Part shown: in pieces, positions 32,071 through 40,283 of the stretch
How positions within the stretch are numbered: the stretch's first letter is position 1
Layout: the number at the start of each line of letters is the position of its first letter
From: Streptomyces sp. NRRL B-1140
GTDB taxonomy: Bacteria > Actinomycetota > Actinomycetes > Streptomycetales > Streptomycetaceae
Direction: 5' to 3'
Assembly: GCF_001280065.1 (NCBI RefSeq)
Contig: NZ_LGEA01000109.1
Span: forward strand, 1 to 59,950
Length of the DNA stretch: 59,950 nucleotides
Translations under genes and position numbers: made by a program
The notes under the pieces: model-generated
Database searches by the model: none
What the model saw: the letters and a program-made list of their open reading frames with translations, nothing else
Told to the model about the DNA's origin: nothing

Positions 32071-33405
32071 ATGTACAGAGCAAGACGAGCGGTGCTCCGG
32101 CTGGCGACGGGTCTGGCAGCCTTCGCGACGCTGAGCGGCATCATCACTCCCGCTTCCGCCTCCCCCCACGAGGTGTCCAGGACGGACACACGGCAGTACA
32201 CCGCCGACGACGACCACACAGCCGTCTGGTCCCGCGCGGACGCCCTGAAACTCAAGCAGGACAGCACCAACACCGCCCCTCGCGTGTCACCCGACTTCCC
32301 GGTGATGACCGACAAGGTGTGGGTGTGGGACACCTGGCCGCTCACCAAGCTCAACACGCAGACCGCCACCTACAAGGGCTGGCACGTCATCTTCTCGCTG
32401 ACGGCCCCGCGCTCGGTGCCCTTCGGTGACCGCCACTGGTACGCGAAGATCGGCTACTTCTACTCGCGTGACGCCAAGAGCTGGAAGTACGGCGGCGACC
32501 TGTTCCCGGCCGGCACCTCGTTCGGCTCACGTGAGTGGGCCGGCTCGACGGCGCTCATCGGCGACAAGGTGCAGTCCTTCTACACCGCCTCCGGGCGCGA
32601 CAACGGCGGGGTCGACCCCAGCGACGCGCTGCAGCGCCTGGCGCAGGCGACCGGCAAGATCCACGCGGACAAGAACCGCGTGTGGTTCTCCGGCTTCCGG
32701 GACCACCGCATCATCGCCGAGGCCGACGGCAAGATGTACCAGACCCTCGAACAGTCGCAACAAGGCCCGATCATCTACGCCTTCCGCGACCCGTACGTCT
32801 TCCGCGACCCGCGGGACCGCAAGGTCCACCTGCTGTTCGAGGGCAACACGGGCGGTACCGCGGGCTCGTACCAGTGCACCAAGCGTGATCTGGGTGACCT
32901 CCCGGCCGGCCACGACGTGCCGGCGGACTCGAGGTACTACACGGGCAACATCGGGCTGGCCACGGCCGACGGCGACAGCTTGGACAACTGGAAGCTCCAG
33001 CCCCCGCTGCTCTCGGCCAACTGCGTGAACCAGCAGACCGAACGGCCGCATCTGATCATCCGCGGCGGCAAGTACTACCTGTTCACGATCAGTCACAAGT
33101 TCACGTTCGCGCCGGGACTGAGCGGCTGGGACGGCCTCTACGGGTTCGTCGGCCCGGGGCTGCGCAGCGACTACCGGCCGCTCAACGGCAGCGCGCTGGT
33201 CCTGGGCAACCCCGAGGACGCCCCCACACAGCAGTACTCGCACTACGTGATGCCCAACGGACTGGTGGAGAGCTTCATCGACACGGTCCCCACGGCTGAC
33301 GGCGGGACCCGCTTCGGCGGCACCCTCGCCCGCACGCTCGTGCTGTCCCTGAAGGACGACCGGACGAGGCTGGCCGGTCAGTTGGACTACGGCTACATTC
33401 CGTAA
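32071..33405 (+). CDS. Secreted GH68 levansucrase
   Basis: A 444-residue fructosyltransferase that polymerises fructose from sucrose. A signal peptide (VLRLATGLAAFATLSGIITP, then ASAS) precedes the GH68 propeller. Catalytic residues are in place: nucleophile Asp87 in VWVWDTWPL, stabiliser Asp240 in FRDPYVF, and acid/base Glu324 in QQTERPHL. WAGSTALIGDKVQSFYTASG and YLFTISHKFTF are also family typical. Length agrees with SacB/LevU enzymes. It is the last gene of the fructan locus, followed by a strong terminator. Regulation may involve the LacI gene upstream. Inulosucrase activity cannot be excluded but is rarer. Confidence 0.95.
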   Translation: MYRARRAVLRLATGLAAFATLSGIITPASASPHEVSRTDTRQYTADDDHTAVWSRADALKLKQDSTNTAPRVSPDFPVMTDKVWVWDTWPLTKLNTQTATYKGWHVIFSLTAPRSVPFGDRHWYAKIGYFYSRDAKSWKYGGDLFPAGTSFGSREWAGSTALIGDKVQSFYTASGRDNGGVDPSDALQRLAQATGKIHADKNRVWFSGFRDHRIIAEADGKMYQTLEQSQQGPIIYAFRDPYVFRDPRDRKVHLLFEGNTGGTAGSYQCTKRDLGDLPAGHDVPADSRYYTGNIGLATADGDSLDNWKLQPPLLSANCVNQQTERPHLIIRGGKYYLFTISHKFTFAPGLSGWDGLYGFVGPGLRSDYRPLNGSALVLGNPEDAPTQQYSHYVMPNGLVESFIDTVPTADGGTRFGGTLARTLVLSLKDDRTRLAGQLDYGYIP

Positions 33406-33420
33406 GCCGGCCTGAGCGGG

Positions 33421-33455
33421 TCGGGGGGCGGCTGGTTCGATCAGCCGCCCCCCGA
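33421..33455 (+). terminator. Terminator after levansucrase
   Basis: A 14-bp stem, tcggggggcggctg (33421-33434) and cagccgccccccga (33442-33455) around a 7-base loop, 15 bp after the stop codon. Confidence 0.9.
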
Positions 33456-33480
33456 CCGTCCGGGTGGTCGGAAAAAGGCT

Positions 33481-33510
33481 TTGAGCGCGGCGGCGAGCCG
33501 CTGCTACGGT
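33481..33510 (+). promoter_or_regulatory. Likely promoter of the GNAT-IF1 operon
   Basis: TTGAGC (33481-33486) and TACGGT (33505-33510) with an 18-bp spacer resemble a vegetative sigma-70-type promoter, 150 bp before the ATG at 33660. Confidence 0.45.
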
Positions 33511-33659
33511 CCCGGTCGGACCGTGAAGTCGCCGTAGGGAGGTGAGCCCCGTGAACGCAGTTACCCGTGGGTGCTCCCTCAACCCGTCACGGTCCGGCGG
33601 CTGACGTTCGGTGTCGCCAGGAGCGCCTGAGATCGAGGCACTCCTGGAGGGAGACTCCG

Positions 33660-34454
33660 ATGGACACACAACCTTTCGCCTCCGGCCTGAGCGAGAACGC
33701 GGTGCTCGTCACGCGCGTCGCGGACCGGCAATGGCACGCACTGGAAGACGACCTGGTGGTCGGTCGCGGGCATGCGCTCCGCCGGCCCGACGGACGCCTG
33801 TTCGTCAGCATCGACGCCTGGCACGACGTCGCCTTCGACCGGCTCGCCGAGATGATGGTGGCGCACCTGCCGGCGCCGCTGTACACGGTGGTCGACGAAG
33901 CGGACGCCGAGCTGACGGCCGGCTGGCGGCGGGCCGGTTTCACGGTCCGGCGCCGCGAGTGGGAGTACGCCGTACCGACCGACCCGCGGGTCACCGGGCT
34001 CGAAGGGGTCCTGCCGCCCCCGGGCGTGACGATCGTGCCCGCCGGGCAGGCGGACGAGAATCTGCTGCGGGAGGTGGACCGCGCGATCCGGGACGAGGTC
34101 GAGGCGACTGCCGGTTGGTGGCAGTCGATGCCAGCCGAGGTGGTGCCCCGCACCGAGGGCGACACCGTCGTCGACCCGTCGAAGTACGCGGTGGCGGCGG
34201 CGCCGGACCGCTACCTGGGGCTGATCCGGGTGGTCACGGCGATCCGGCCGCGCATCGGGCTGGTCGCGGTCCGGGCGGGCGAGCGGCGCCGCGGCATCGC
34301 GCGGGCCCTGCTGGCCCATGCGCTGGTGACGGCGCACCGCTCCGGGTACACCACGGCCTGGACCGAGGTCCACGAATCCGGCCACGCGGCCACGGCCCTG
34401 TTCGAGGGCGCCGGCGCACGGCCGGTGAGCAGCAACCTGGAGCTGGTGCGATGA
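33660..34454 (+). CDS. GNAT family acetyltransferase
   Basis: A 264-residue acyl-CoA-dependent transferase. The N-terminal half is degenerate; the C-terminal half has the acetyl-CoA site: [20 protein letters not shown] (the Q/RxxGxG/A loop) and [20 protein letters not shown], then [15 protein letters not shown]. gagggagactcc precedes the ATG at 33660. Its stop overlaps the start of an IF-1 gene (ATGA), so the two are co-translated. A GNAT tied to an initiation factor suggests a translation-linked role, for example resistance or protein acetylation, but the substrate is unknown. Confidence 0.88.
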   Translation: MDTQPFASGLSENAVLVTRVADRQWHALEDDLVVGRGHALRRPDGRLFVSIDAWHDVAFDRLAEMMVAHLPAPLYTVVDEADAELTAGWRRAGFTVRRREWEYAVPTDPRVTGLEGVLPPPGVTIVPAGQADENLLREVDRAIRDEVEATAGWWQSMPAEVVPRTEGDTVVDPSKYAVAAAPDRYLGLIRVVTAIRPRIGLVAVRAGERRRGIARALLAHALVTAHRSGYTTAWTEVHESGHAATALFEGAGARPVSSNLELVR

Positions 34455-34675
34455 CGAGGAACAAGAACGTCATCGAGGTCGAGGGCAGGGTCGTCGAGTG
34501 CCTGCGCAGCGCCATGTTCACCGTGGAGCTGGAGAACGGCCACCGGGTGCTGGCGCACGTCAGCGGGAAGATCCGCAAGAACTACATCAAGATCATGCTG
34601 GAGGACCGGGTGCTGCTGGAGCTCCCTCCGTACGACCTGACGCGCGGGCGGATCGTGTTCCGGTACCGGAACTAG
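34451..34675 (+). CDS. infA: Translation initiation factor IF-1 (extra copy)
   Basis: A 74-residue OB-fold protein with the whole IF-1 pattern: [40 protein letters not shown], and [18 protein letters not shown] end ([16 protein letters not shown]). IF-1 binds the 30S A site. The main infA of Streptomyces sits in the ribosomal protein/secY region; here it is alone, coupled by ATGA to a GNAT gene, so it is a paralogue. The differences from the standard gene ([19 protein letters not shown]) suggest it is specialised, perhaps made under stress. It lies inside a longer shadow frame and is easy to miss. Confidence 0.92.
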   Translation: MTRNKNVIEVEGRVVECLRSAMFTVELENGHRVLAHVSGKIRKNYIKIMLEDRVLLELPPYDLTRGRIVFRYRN

Positions 34676-34818
34676 CCGCCTGCGGCCACTTCGCCGGCAG
34701 GGGCAGCCGGAGCGGGCGCCCCGGCCGTAGCGGGGGCTGACCTCCGGGTTCCGGTCACGGGCTGCTCCGTGGCCGGAACCCGGGTGGCGGGCCCGGACGT
34801 CGGTCGCCGGTCCCGCGC

Positions 34819-34849
34819 TTGACCCTGACACGGTGAGAAGGTCTTCACT
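34819..34849 (+). promoter_or_regulatory. MerR-type promoter with 19-bp spacer
   Basis: TTGACC (34819-34824) and ttcact (34844-34849) are 19 bp apart, the stretched spacing of MerR-activated promoters. Between them the half-sites GACC-CT (34821) and AA-GGTC (ending 34843) form an inverted repeat. It drives a two-gene operon whose second gene is a MerR protein, so autoregulation is likely. Confidence 0.6.
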
Positions 34850-34861
34850 TGGGCGCAGGAG

Positions 34862-35635
34862 GTGGTCCCGATCAACACGACCGACGCGACCCCGCAGAAC
34901 ACCCGTGTGACCGACGCCCTGAGCGCTGACGACTCGTCGGTCCGGCTCCGGGCGGCCCTGGCGGCCGGCTCGAAGCCCGATCCCGCGTTCCTGGAGACAC
35001 TCGTCGAACGGTGCGCGGCCGAACCCGACTTCTTCGTACGGGACATGCTGTCCTGGGCGCTGACCCGTCTCCCACCGGAGGCCACCCTGCCCCGGATCCG
35101 CCGGGAGCTCGACTCCGAGCGGCCCCGGGCGCGCAGCCAGGCACTGCACACACTCTCCAAGGTCGGCGACAAGAGCACGTGGGCATGGATCACCCGCGAC
35201 ATGCTGCGGGACGCCGACGACGAGGTCGCGCGGACCGCGTGGCGCGTCGCGGTCGTCCTGGTGCCCGAGGGCGAGGAGAGGGACCTGGCAGCCGATCTGG
35301 TCCTGCAGCTCGGCCGTGGCGACCGCGATGTGCGGCTGAGTCTGAGCCGGGCCCTGGTCGACCTGGGTGACGTCACCGAGCCCTTCCTGCAGAGGGCCGC
35401 GGAGAGTTCCGACCCGGCGGTGGCCGCGCACGCCCGTGCCACCGAACTGCTCCGGCAGCACCCGGAGACCGGTTTCGACGAGGCCCTCGACGAGGCGAAG
35501 CGCGTCGTCGCCCTCGGCGCGGAACGAGCTGCTGCCGTGACCGCGTCGGCAGCCACCGGAACCTCGGAGACGGGCGAGCCCGCGGAGACGGCCCGGCCGA
35601 GGGAGGCCGCAGAGGAGGAGGGGGCGGATTGCTGA
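34862..35635 (+). CDS. HEAT-repeat protein
   Basis: About 257 residues. Helical repeats dominate: DSSVRLRAALAAGSKPD, FFVRDMLSWALTRLPPEATL, RARSQALHTLSKVGDK, DEVARTAWRVAVVLVPEG and RDVRLSLSRALVDLGD are HEAT/PBS-lyase-like units; the C-terminus is acidic and Ala-rich. The start is uncertain: GTG 34862 overlaps AGGAGG (34857-34862), which would be better spaced for a start a few codons later (ATC 34871). The gene ends overlapping the MerR-HEAT start. HEAT scaffolds bind proteins; no enzymatic residues are seen. The shared repeat type with the MerR partner suggests the two bind each other. Confidence 0.75.
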   Translation: MVPINTTDATPQNTRVTDALSADDSSVRLRAALAAGSKPDPAFLETLVERCAAEPDFFVRDMLSWALTRLPPEATLPRIRRELDSERPRARSQALHTLSKVGDKSTWAWITRDMLRDADDEVARTAWRVAVVLVPEGEERDLAADLVLQLGRGDRDVRLSLSRALVDLGDVTEPFLQRAAESSDPAVAAHARATELLRQHPETGFDEALDEAKRVVALGAERAAAVTASAATGTSETGEPAETARPREAAEEEGADC

Positions 35636-36648
35636 TCGGCGATGTGGCCCGCCGCTCCGGGGTGAGCGCCCGGATGCTCCGGCACTACGACGCCCTGGGG
35701 CTGGTGCGGCCCACGGGGCGCACGGTCGGCGGCTACCGCGAGTACTCCGCCGAGGATGTCCGCAGGATCTTCCACGTGGAGAGCCTGCGGTCCCTCGGGC
35801 TCTCGCTCAAGCAGATCGGGCGCGCGCTGGAGGACCCGGCCTTCACCCCGTCCGCCCTGGTCAGTGACCTCATCCGGCAGACGGAGGACCGCCTGGCACG
35901 GGAGAAGGAGCTGCTCGAGCGGCTCCGTGCGATCGACGCGTCGACGCCCACCGACTGGCAGGGAGTGCTGCGCATCGTCGAACTCCTGCGGGAACTCGAT
36001 TCCACCAGTGCCGCGCGCAGACAACAGGCCGTCCTGGCCCCGCCGGAGAACGTGTCGGTCCCCGCCGAACTGCTGGCCGAGGCGGTTCTGACCGAATCCG
36101 ACCCGCACGTCGCGGGCGCCCTGCGCTGGGCGCTCGCCCGATCCGGCGGCGGCGTGGCGACGCTGCGTGCCGGCACGCACTCGCAGGACGCCGGTGTCCG
36201 GCGGCGTGCGGTGCTGGCGATCGCCGGGATGCCCGAGGCTCCGGGGGCCGTCGAGGCGCTCGCGCACGCTCTCGGGGACCCGGACACGACAGTGCGCAGG
36301 CACGCTGCTCTGGCGCTGGGCAGGCAGGGCGTGGTCGCTGCCGTGCCCACGCTCGTCGGCATGGTGGTGGAGGGCTCCAACGACGTGGACGCGACGGAGG
36401 TTCTGGGAACTCTGTCCCTGGACCCCGGGTGCACGGACCTGATCACGACCGCCCTGGTGGACGAACTGGCCGCCCCCACCGCGGACTCCGCGACACGGAT
36501 CCGCCTCGCCCAGGCGCTGGTCGAGCTCGCGGGACCCACCGCGCGGAAGGCCCTGCGCCAACTGACCCACGACGACGACGGCGATGTCGCCCTCGTCGCC
36601 ACGGCCCTCGTCGAAGTTCTCGCGGAGCGCTGCCCCGACGACCGCTGA
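35629..36648 (+). CDS. MerR-type regulator fused to HEAT repeats
   Basis: A 339-residue protein from the TTG at 35629, which has gaggaggagggg upstream and overlaps the previous stop by 7 nt. The MerR head is IGDVARRSGVSARMLRHYDA, then VGGYREYSAEDVRRI and SLRSLGLSLKQIGRAL, with the dimerisation coil AREKELLERLRAI. Where MerR proteins carry a small ligand domain, this one has five or so HEAT-type repeats: VAGALRWALARSGGG, AGVRRRAVLAIAGMPEA, TTVRRHAALALGRQGVVAA, RIRLAQALVELAG, GDVALVATALVEVL. So it may sense a protein rather than a small molecule. It probably activates the 19-bp-spaced promoter at 34819. Confidence 0.88.
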   Translation: MLIGDVARRSGVSARMLRHYDALGLVRPTGRTVGGYREYSAEDVRRIFHVESLRSLGLSLKQIGRALEDPAFTPSALVSDLIRQTEDRLAREKELLERLRAIDASTPTDWQGVLRIVELLRELDSTSAARRQQAVLAPPENVSVPAELLAEAVLTESDPHVAGALRWALARSGGGVATLRAGTHSQDAGVRRRAVLAIAGMPEAPGAVEALAHALGDPDTTVRRHAALALGRQGVVAAVPTLVGMVVEGSNDVDATEVLGTLSLDPGCTDLITTALVDELAAPTADSATRIRLAQALVELAGPTARKALRQLTHDDDGDVALVATALVEVLAERCPDDR

Positions 36649-36664
36649 CGTCCGTGAGGCGGCG

Positions 36665-37009
36665 TCAGAACCAGTGCAGGCAGTGCGGGGAGGACTCGGC
36701 CCGGAACAGCGTGTCGGCGAGGGTGGCCGCGTCCGGGTGGTGGGCCCTGACGTGTCCGGCGCGCACGAGCGTGCTCGGGGCGGTGCCGCCCAGGTAGACC
36801 GAGCCCAGATCGCGGATGTCGAGCGAGAGGTCGGGCTTCCGGTCGGTCGGGGCGCAGTCGGCCTTGCCGTCGCGGACGGTCAGCAGGTAGCGGTCGCGCT
36901 CGCCGAGGAAGGGGTCGTGGACGTCGAGGACGAGCTCGCCGTCGGTGAACCAGCCACGCGCGCTCAGCGCACCCGGGACGTCCAGCAGCCGTACCCAGAG
37001 CCAGTCCAT
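36665..37009 (-). pseudogene. Eis-type acetyltransferase C-terminal (SCP2-like) domain, remnant or stand-alone
   Basis: The minus strand encodes 114 residues matching the last domain of Eis-like GNAT proteins: WLWVRLLDVPGALSARGWF, then DGELVLDVHDPFLGERDRYL, SLDIRDLGSVYLGGTAPSTL and the closing FRAESSPHCLHWF with the terminal Phe carboxylate that is catalytic in Eis. Both GNAT domains (normally about 290 residues) are missing upstream, where the sequence turns to low-complexity Arg/Pro codons. An ATG at 37009 with ggtgagc before it could still start a short protein. I favour a truncated gene. Confidence 0.7.
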
Positions 37010-37211
37010 GTCGCCGCTCACCCGGCCGCCCGGCCGCCGCCACTTCCCCGGCAGGCGGCAGGTCCGCACCGGGGCTCGGGGAACGTACCGAAAATCAATC
37101 GCACCGGCTCTCCTCGCCCGGTACGGTCGCGAGCGCCTTCCCGCCGCGGGCTGCTCGAGAGCTCCGCGCGCGATGAACCGGCCGTTCCGACACCGAGAGT
37201 GGGTTGCGTCC

Positions 37212-37592
37212 ATGGCATGTCGTATCAGTGAGCTCGTGCTCGGCTGCCGCGATCCGGAGCTGCTGGCACGGTTCTGGTGCGAGGTCCTGGACTTCGTCGT
37301 ACTCGACCGCGAGGACGACGGATCCGTCGAGATCGGGCCGCGCGAAGGGTTCGGCGGCCCGCACCCGACGATCGTCCTCAATCCCGGTCACGAGCCGGAG
37401 TCGGGGAAGTCCCGGCTGCACATCGACGTCAACGCCACCGACCGCGACCAGGACGCCGAGCTCGAACGCCTCCTGAGGCTCGGGGCGCGCCCGGCCGACA
37501 TCGGCCAGACCGGCGAGGAGCCGTGGCACGTTCTCATGGACCCCGAGGGTGAGTTCTGCCTCCTCAAAGCCCGTCTCGGGCCGCTCTCATGA
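37212..37592 (+). CDS. VOC family protein (glyoxalase/bleomycin-resistance fold)
   Basis: A 126-residue protein with the beta-alpha-beta-beta-beta units of vicinal oxygen chelate proteins: ISELVLGCRDPELLARFWCE and the second half SRLHIDVNATDRDQDAELER, then the late DPEGEFCLLKA, which gives the C-terminal Glu metal ligand. Members bind a metal or an antibiotic. Its stop overlaps the next start (ATGA), so the two proteins are made together. The ATG at 37212 is chosen as the fold starts directly. Confidence 0.88.
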   Translation: MACRISELVLGCRDPELLARFWCEVLDFVVLDREDDGSVEIGPREGFGGPHPTIVLNPGHEPESGKSRLHIDVNATDRDQDAELERLLRLGARPADIGQTGEEPWHVLMDPEGEFCLLKARLGPLS

Positions 37593-37900
37593 CACAGACC
37601 CCTGGGCAACGGCCCGGCACAGCACCAGAGCACCAGGAAACGCTTCCGGAAGCACCCGACGCCGTCTGGGTCCTGGAGGGTTTCAGCAAGGCGGACGACA
37701 GCTTGCGGGTCGAGCACCCCATCAGCCGTGAACAGCTCCTGCTGTTGCGGGAGGTGATCACGCCGGATGCCGACGATCCCTGGATGATCCACTGCTATCC
37801 CGTGCCGGTCGAGGTGTGGCCGGCGGTGGACGCGATCCTCCACTGCGGGCCGCCCAGTCCCGAGCTGGACTACCTGACGGGGGCCTACGCGGCCGAGTAG
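37589..37900 (+). CDS. Small protein of unknown function, coupled to VOC gene
   Basis: A 103-residue protein. After a variable acidic start it reads AVWVLEGFSKADDSLRVEHP, then LLLLREVITPDADDPWMIHC and ends VEVWPAVDAILHCGP. It has alternating beta and helix character and no membrane segment, and I cannot name the family. The ATGA overlap with the VOC gene implies functional association. Confidence 0.65.
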   Translation: MTQTPGQRPGTAPEHQETLPEAPDAVWVLEGFSKADDSLRVEHPISREQLLLLREVITPDADDPWMIHCYPVPVEVWPAVDAILHCGPPSPELDYLTGAYAAE

Positions 37901-37915
37901 GCCCGTGGACCGAAC

Positions 37916-38512
37916 CTAACCGCGCAGCGCCAGGTGGTACGAGGAGGCCCACAACACCAGCGCGCAGCCCAGGCCCACCACGATCCGCACGGTCTCGCTC
38001 GCGAGGCCGGCCGCGACGAGGACGAACCCGGCGACCGCGACGGCCGTCAGCAGCGACGCCGTCCATCGGTACTGCCACTGGTCGTACAGGCGGGCGAGCG
38101 GGAAGAAGTGCAGGCCCACGACGAGGGCGATGCCCGCGGGGACGGCCTCGGGCCGGTCCGCGGCGTTGGACGCGGCGATGACCGCGAAGACCGCCACCAG
38201 CTCGACGGTGTTGACGATCCCCACGCCACGCGCCCAGTTGGCGGGCAGGTTGACCGTCCGGGGCGAGGGTGCGGCTCCCTTGCGGTACCCCAGGCGGATC
38301 GCCGCCGCGGTGAGCAGCAGCGCCGCCACCTCGATGCAGAGCGGCACGGCATCCGTCGCCGAGCCGGTCCCGGAGGCCGCCGCCACGGCCCACAGCAGGG
38401 CGAACACGGAGAGCACCAGCACGCCTCGGCGGCGCAGACTGCGGGTGAGGGCGAGGCACTCGGCGCCCTTGTCGGACGGAGTGGCGGGTGTCGCGGCGGA
38501 CGTCGAGGTCAC
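37916..38512 (-). CDS. Polytopic membrane protein, unknown function
   Basis: A 198-residue protein with about six hydrophobic segments, among them GVLVLSVFALLWAVAAASG, AVPLCIEVAALLLTAAAI, VNTVELVAVFAVIAASN, AVPAGIALVVGLHFFPLARL, LTAVAVAGFVLVAAGLA and IVVGLGCALVLWASSYHLAL. The motif HFFPLARLYDQWQYRWT between helices is shared with a family of small actinobacterial membrane proteins without a function. It converges on the VOC pair. Confidence 0.75.
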   Translation of the reverse strand: MTSTSAATPATPSDKGAECLALTRSLRRRGVLVLSVFALLWAVAAASGTGSATDAVPLCIEVAALLLTAAAIRLGYRKGAAPSPRTVNLPANWARGVGIVNTVELVAVFAVIAASNAADRPEAVPAGIALVVGLHFFPLARLYDQWQYRWTASLLTAVAVAGFVLVAAGLASETVRIVVGLGCALVLWASSYHLALRG

Positions 38513-38817
38513 TCCCGGAGCGTACCGGGGCCGGCCCCGGCGTGACGTCGGAATGACCCCTCAACCCCTTCGAAACATTCGAAGAGTGGGATTCAGGGTT
38601 CGGTACCGACAGGGCTGCTCAAGGATGGAGACGAACTCGTCGCGGCCACAACCCCTCAATGAGCAGCGATAATTCAGAGCAGCACTCATCCGCGGTGTCG
38701 CGAACCTTTCGCAATCAACGTCGAAACCATTGACAGTTGGAAGGGTCCGGCCAACACTCCCCGATGACACAGCTCCCCCGTCGACCCACCCCACTCGGAC
38801 GAGGAGGAAGCACCCCC
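38513..38817. promoter_or_regulatory. Xylanase regulatory region with two TTCGAA/GCGAA palindromes
   Basis: CTTCGAA-aca-TTCGAAG (38568-38584) is a perfect palindrome; GCGAA-cct-TTCGC (38700-38712) is another; cgtcgaaacc follows near 38719. Motifs built on CGAA/TTCG are typical operators in front of Streptomyces xylanase genes (bound by LacI-type xylan regulators). The region holds no gene. Confidence 0.55.
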
Positions 38818-39495
38818 ATGAAGAAGTCACCAGGCCGCTTCCGGCTGCTCATCAGCAGTACCTGCACCATGCTGCTGGTCGCGGCCGCGGCGCTCACCAT
38901 GCCGGGCACCGCGCACGCCGACACCGTCGTCACCAGCAACCAGACAGGCACCAACAACGGTTACTACTACTCGTTCTGGACGGACGCGCCCGGCACGGTC
39001 TCCATGACCCTGTCCTCCGGCGGCAGTTACAGCACCTCATGGCGCAACACCGGTAACTTCGTGGCTGGGAAGGGCTGGAGCAACGGCGCCCGCCGCACCG
39101 TGACCTACTCGGGCTCGTTCAACCCGTCCGGCAACGCCTACCTGACCCTCTACGGCTGGACGGCCAACCCGCTCGTCGAGTACTACATCGTCGACAACTG
39201 GGGCACCTACCGGCCCACCGGTACTTACAAGGGCACGGTGACCAGCGACGGCGGCACGTACGACATCTACAAGACGACGCGGTACAACGCCCCGTCCGTC
39301 GAGGGCGTCCGTACCTTCGACCAGTACTGGAGCGTGCGGCAGTCGAGGCGGACGGGCGGCACCATCACGGCCGGCAACCACTTCGACGCCTGGGCCCGGG
39401 CCGGGATGCCCCTGGGCAACTTCAAGTACTACATGATCATGGCGACCGAGGGCTACCGGAGCAGCGGCAACTCCAGCATCAGGGTCGGGTCGTGA
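38818..39495 (+). CDS. Secreted GH11 endo-1,4-beta-xylanase
   Basis: A 225-residue enzyme. A signal peptide ([20 protein letters not shown], cut near AHA) leads to the GH11 jelly roll: [51 protein letters not shown] with nucleophile Glu121, and [13 protein letters not shown] with acid/base Glu211. No carbohydrate-binding module follows, unlike XlnB of S. lividans. gaggaggaag precedes the ATG at 38818. It cuts xylan backbone outside the cell; the deacetylase gene overlaps its stop (GTGA), so both act on acetyl-xylan together. Confidence 0.96.
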   Translation: MKKSPGRFRLLISSTCTMLLVAAAALTMPGTAHADTVVTSNQTGTNNGYYYSFWTDAPGTVSMTLSSGGSYSTSWRNTGNFVAGKGWSNGARRTVTYSGSFNPSGNAYLTLYGWTANPLVEYYIVDNWGTYRPTGTYKGTVTSDGGTYDIYKTTRYNAPSVEGVRTFDQYWSVRQSRRTGGTITAGNHFDAWARAGMPLGNFKYYMIMATEGYRSSGNSSIRVGS

Positions 39496-40175
39496 GGACG
39501 AGGCCCGTGCCGGCCGTGGCGGTCGTGACGGCGGTGGCCGCGGCCCTCACCCTCACGACCGTCACGGCCTCCGCCGCCGAACCGGTGCGGCCCGCCGCCT
39601 GCACCGGCTACGTCGGGCTCACCTTCGACGACGGCCCGTCCGGCAACACGACGAAGCTGCTCGACGCGCTCCGCCGGAACGGGCTGCGGGCCACGATGTT
39701 CAACGTGGGCCAGTCCGCGGCGGCCAACCCGTCCCTGGTACGGGCGCAGGTGGCCGCCGGAATGTGGGTCGGCAACCACAGCTACACCCACCCGCACCTG
39801 ACCCGGCTGAGCCAGGCACAGATCGACTCGGAGATCTCCCGCACCCAGCAGGCCGTCGCCAACGCGGGAGGCGGTACGCCGAAGCTGTTCCGCCCTCCGT
39901 ACGGCGAGACCAACGCGACGGTGAAGTCGGTCGCGGCGCGGTACGGCCTGACCGAGATCATCTGGCACGTCGACTCACAGGACTGGAACGGCGCGAGCAC
40001 CGACGCGATCGTCCAGTCCGCCGCCCGCCTCACCAACGGCCAGATCATCCTGATGCACGACGGTCCCGCCAACACCGTGGCCGCCATCCCCCGCATCGCC
40101 CAGGGCCTTGCGTCCCGAGGCCTGTGTGCGGGAACGATCTCCCCACAGACGGGCCGTGCTGTGGCCCCGACGTGA
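39492..40175 (+). CDS. Secreted CE4 polysaccharide deacetylase, probable acetylxylan esterase
   Basis: A 227-residue NodB-domain enzyme from the GTG at 39492. A signal peptide ([20 protein letters not shown]) precedes [20 protein letters not shown] (catalytic Asp and metal Asp), [11 protein letters not shown] (metal HxxxH), and [10 protein letters not shown], with IILMHDGP near the end. CE4 enzymes remove acetyl groups from xylan or chitin; coupling to the GH11 gene in a GTGA overlap points to xylan, as for the xlnB-axeA pair in S. lividans. It lacks a binding module. Confidence 0.93.
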   Translation: MRTRPVPAVAVVTAVAAALTLTTVTASAAEPVRPAACTGYVGLTFDDGPSGNTTKLLDALRRNGLRATMFNVGQSAAANPSLVRAQVAAGMWVGNHSYTHPHLTRLSQAQIDSEISRTQQAVANAGGGTPKLFRPPYGETNATVKSVAARYGLTEIIWHVDSQDWNGASTDAIVQSAARLTNGQIILMHDGPANTVAAIPRIAQGLASRGLCAGTISPQTGRAVAPT

Positions 40176-40227
40176 GCGCACGGCGCGACGGCGGCCGCGT
40201 CGTCGCGCCACCCGCACCGGTGTGCGA

Positions 40228-40241
40228 CGTACTTGAGTACG
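40228..40241. promoter_or_regulatory. Palindrome upstream of membrane protein gene
   Basis: CGTACT and AGTACG flank a central tg at 40228-40241, about 45 bp before the ATG at 40284. Possible operator; no regulator can be assigned. Confidence 0.35.
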
Positions 40242-40283
40242 CGTGCTCATGACGGTTCCGCGGCGTCCGGCGATCCTGGCTGT

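Noticed and set aside
36945..37211. Longer N-terminus for the VOC protein
   Set aside because: The upstream frame overlaps the Eis remnant, is Arg/Pro-rich, and the VOC fold starts at the ATG at 37212.
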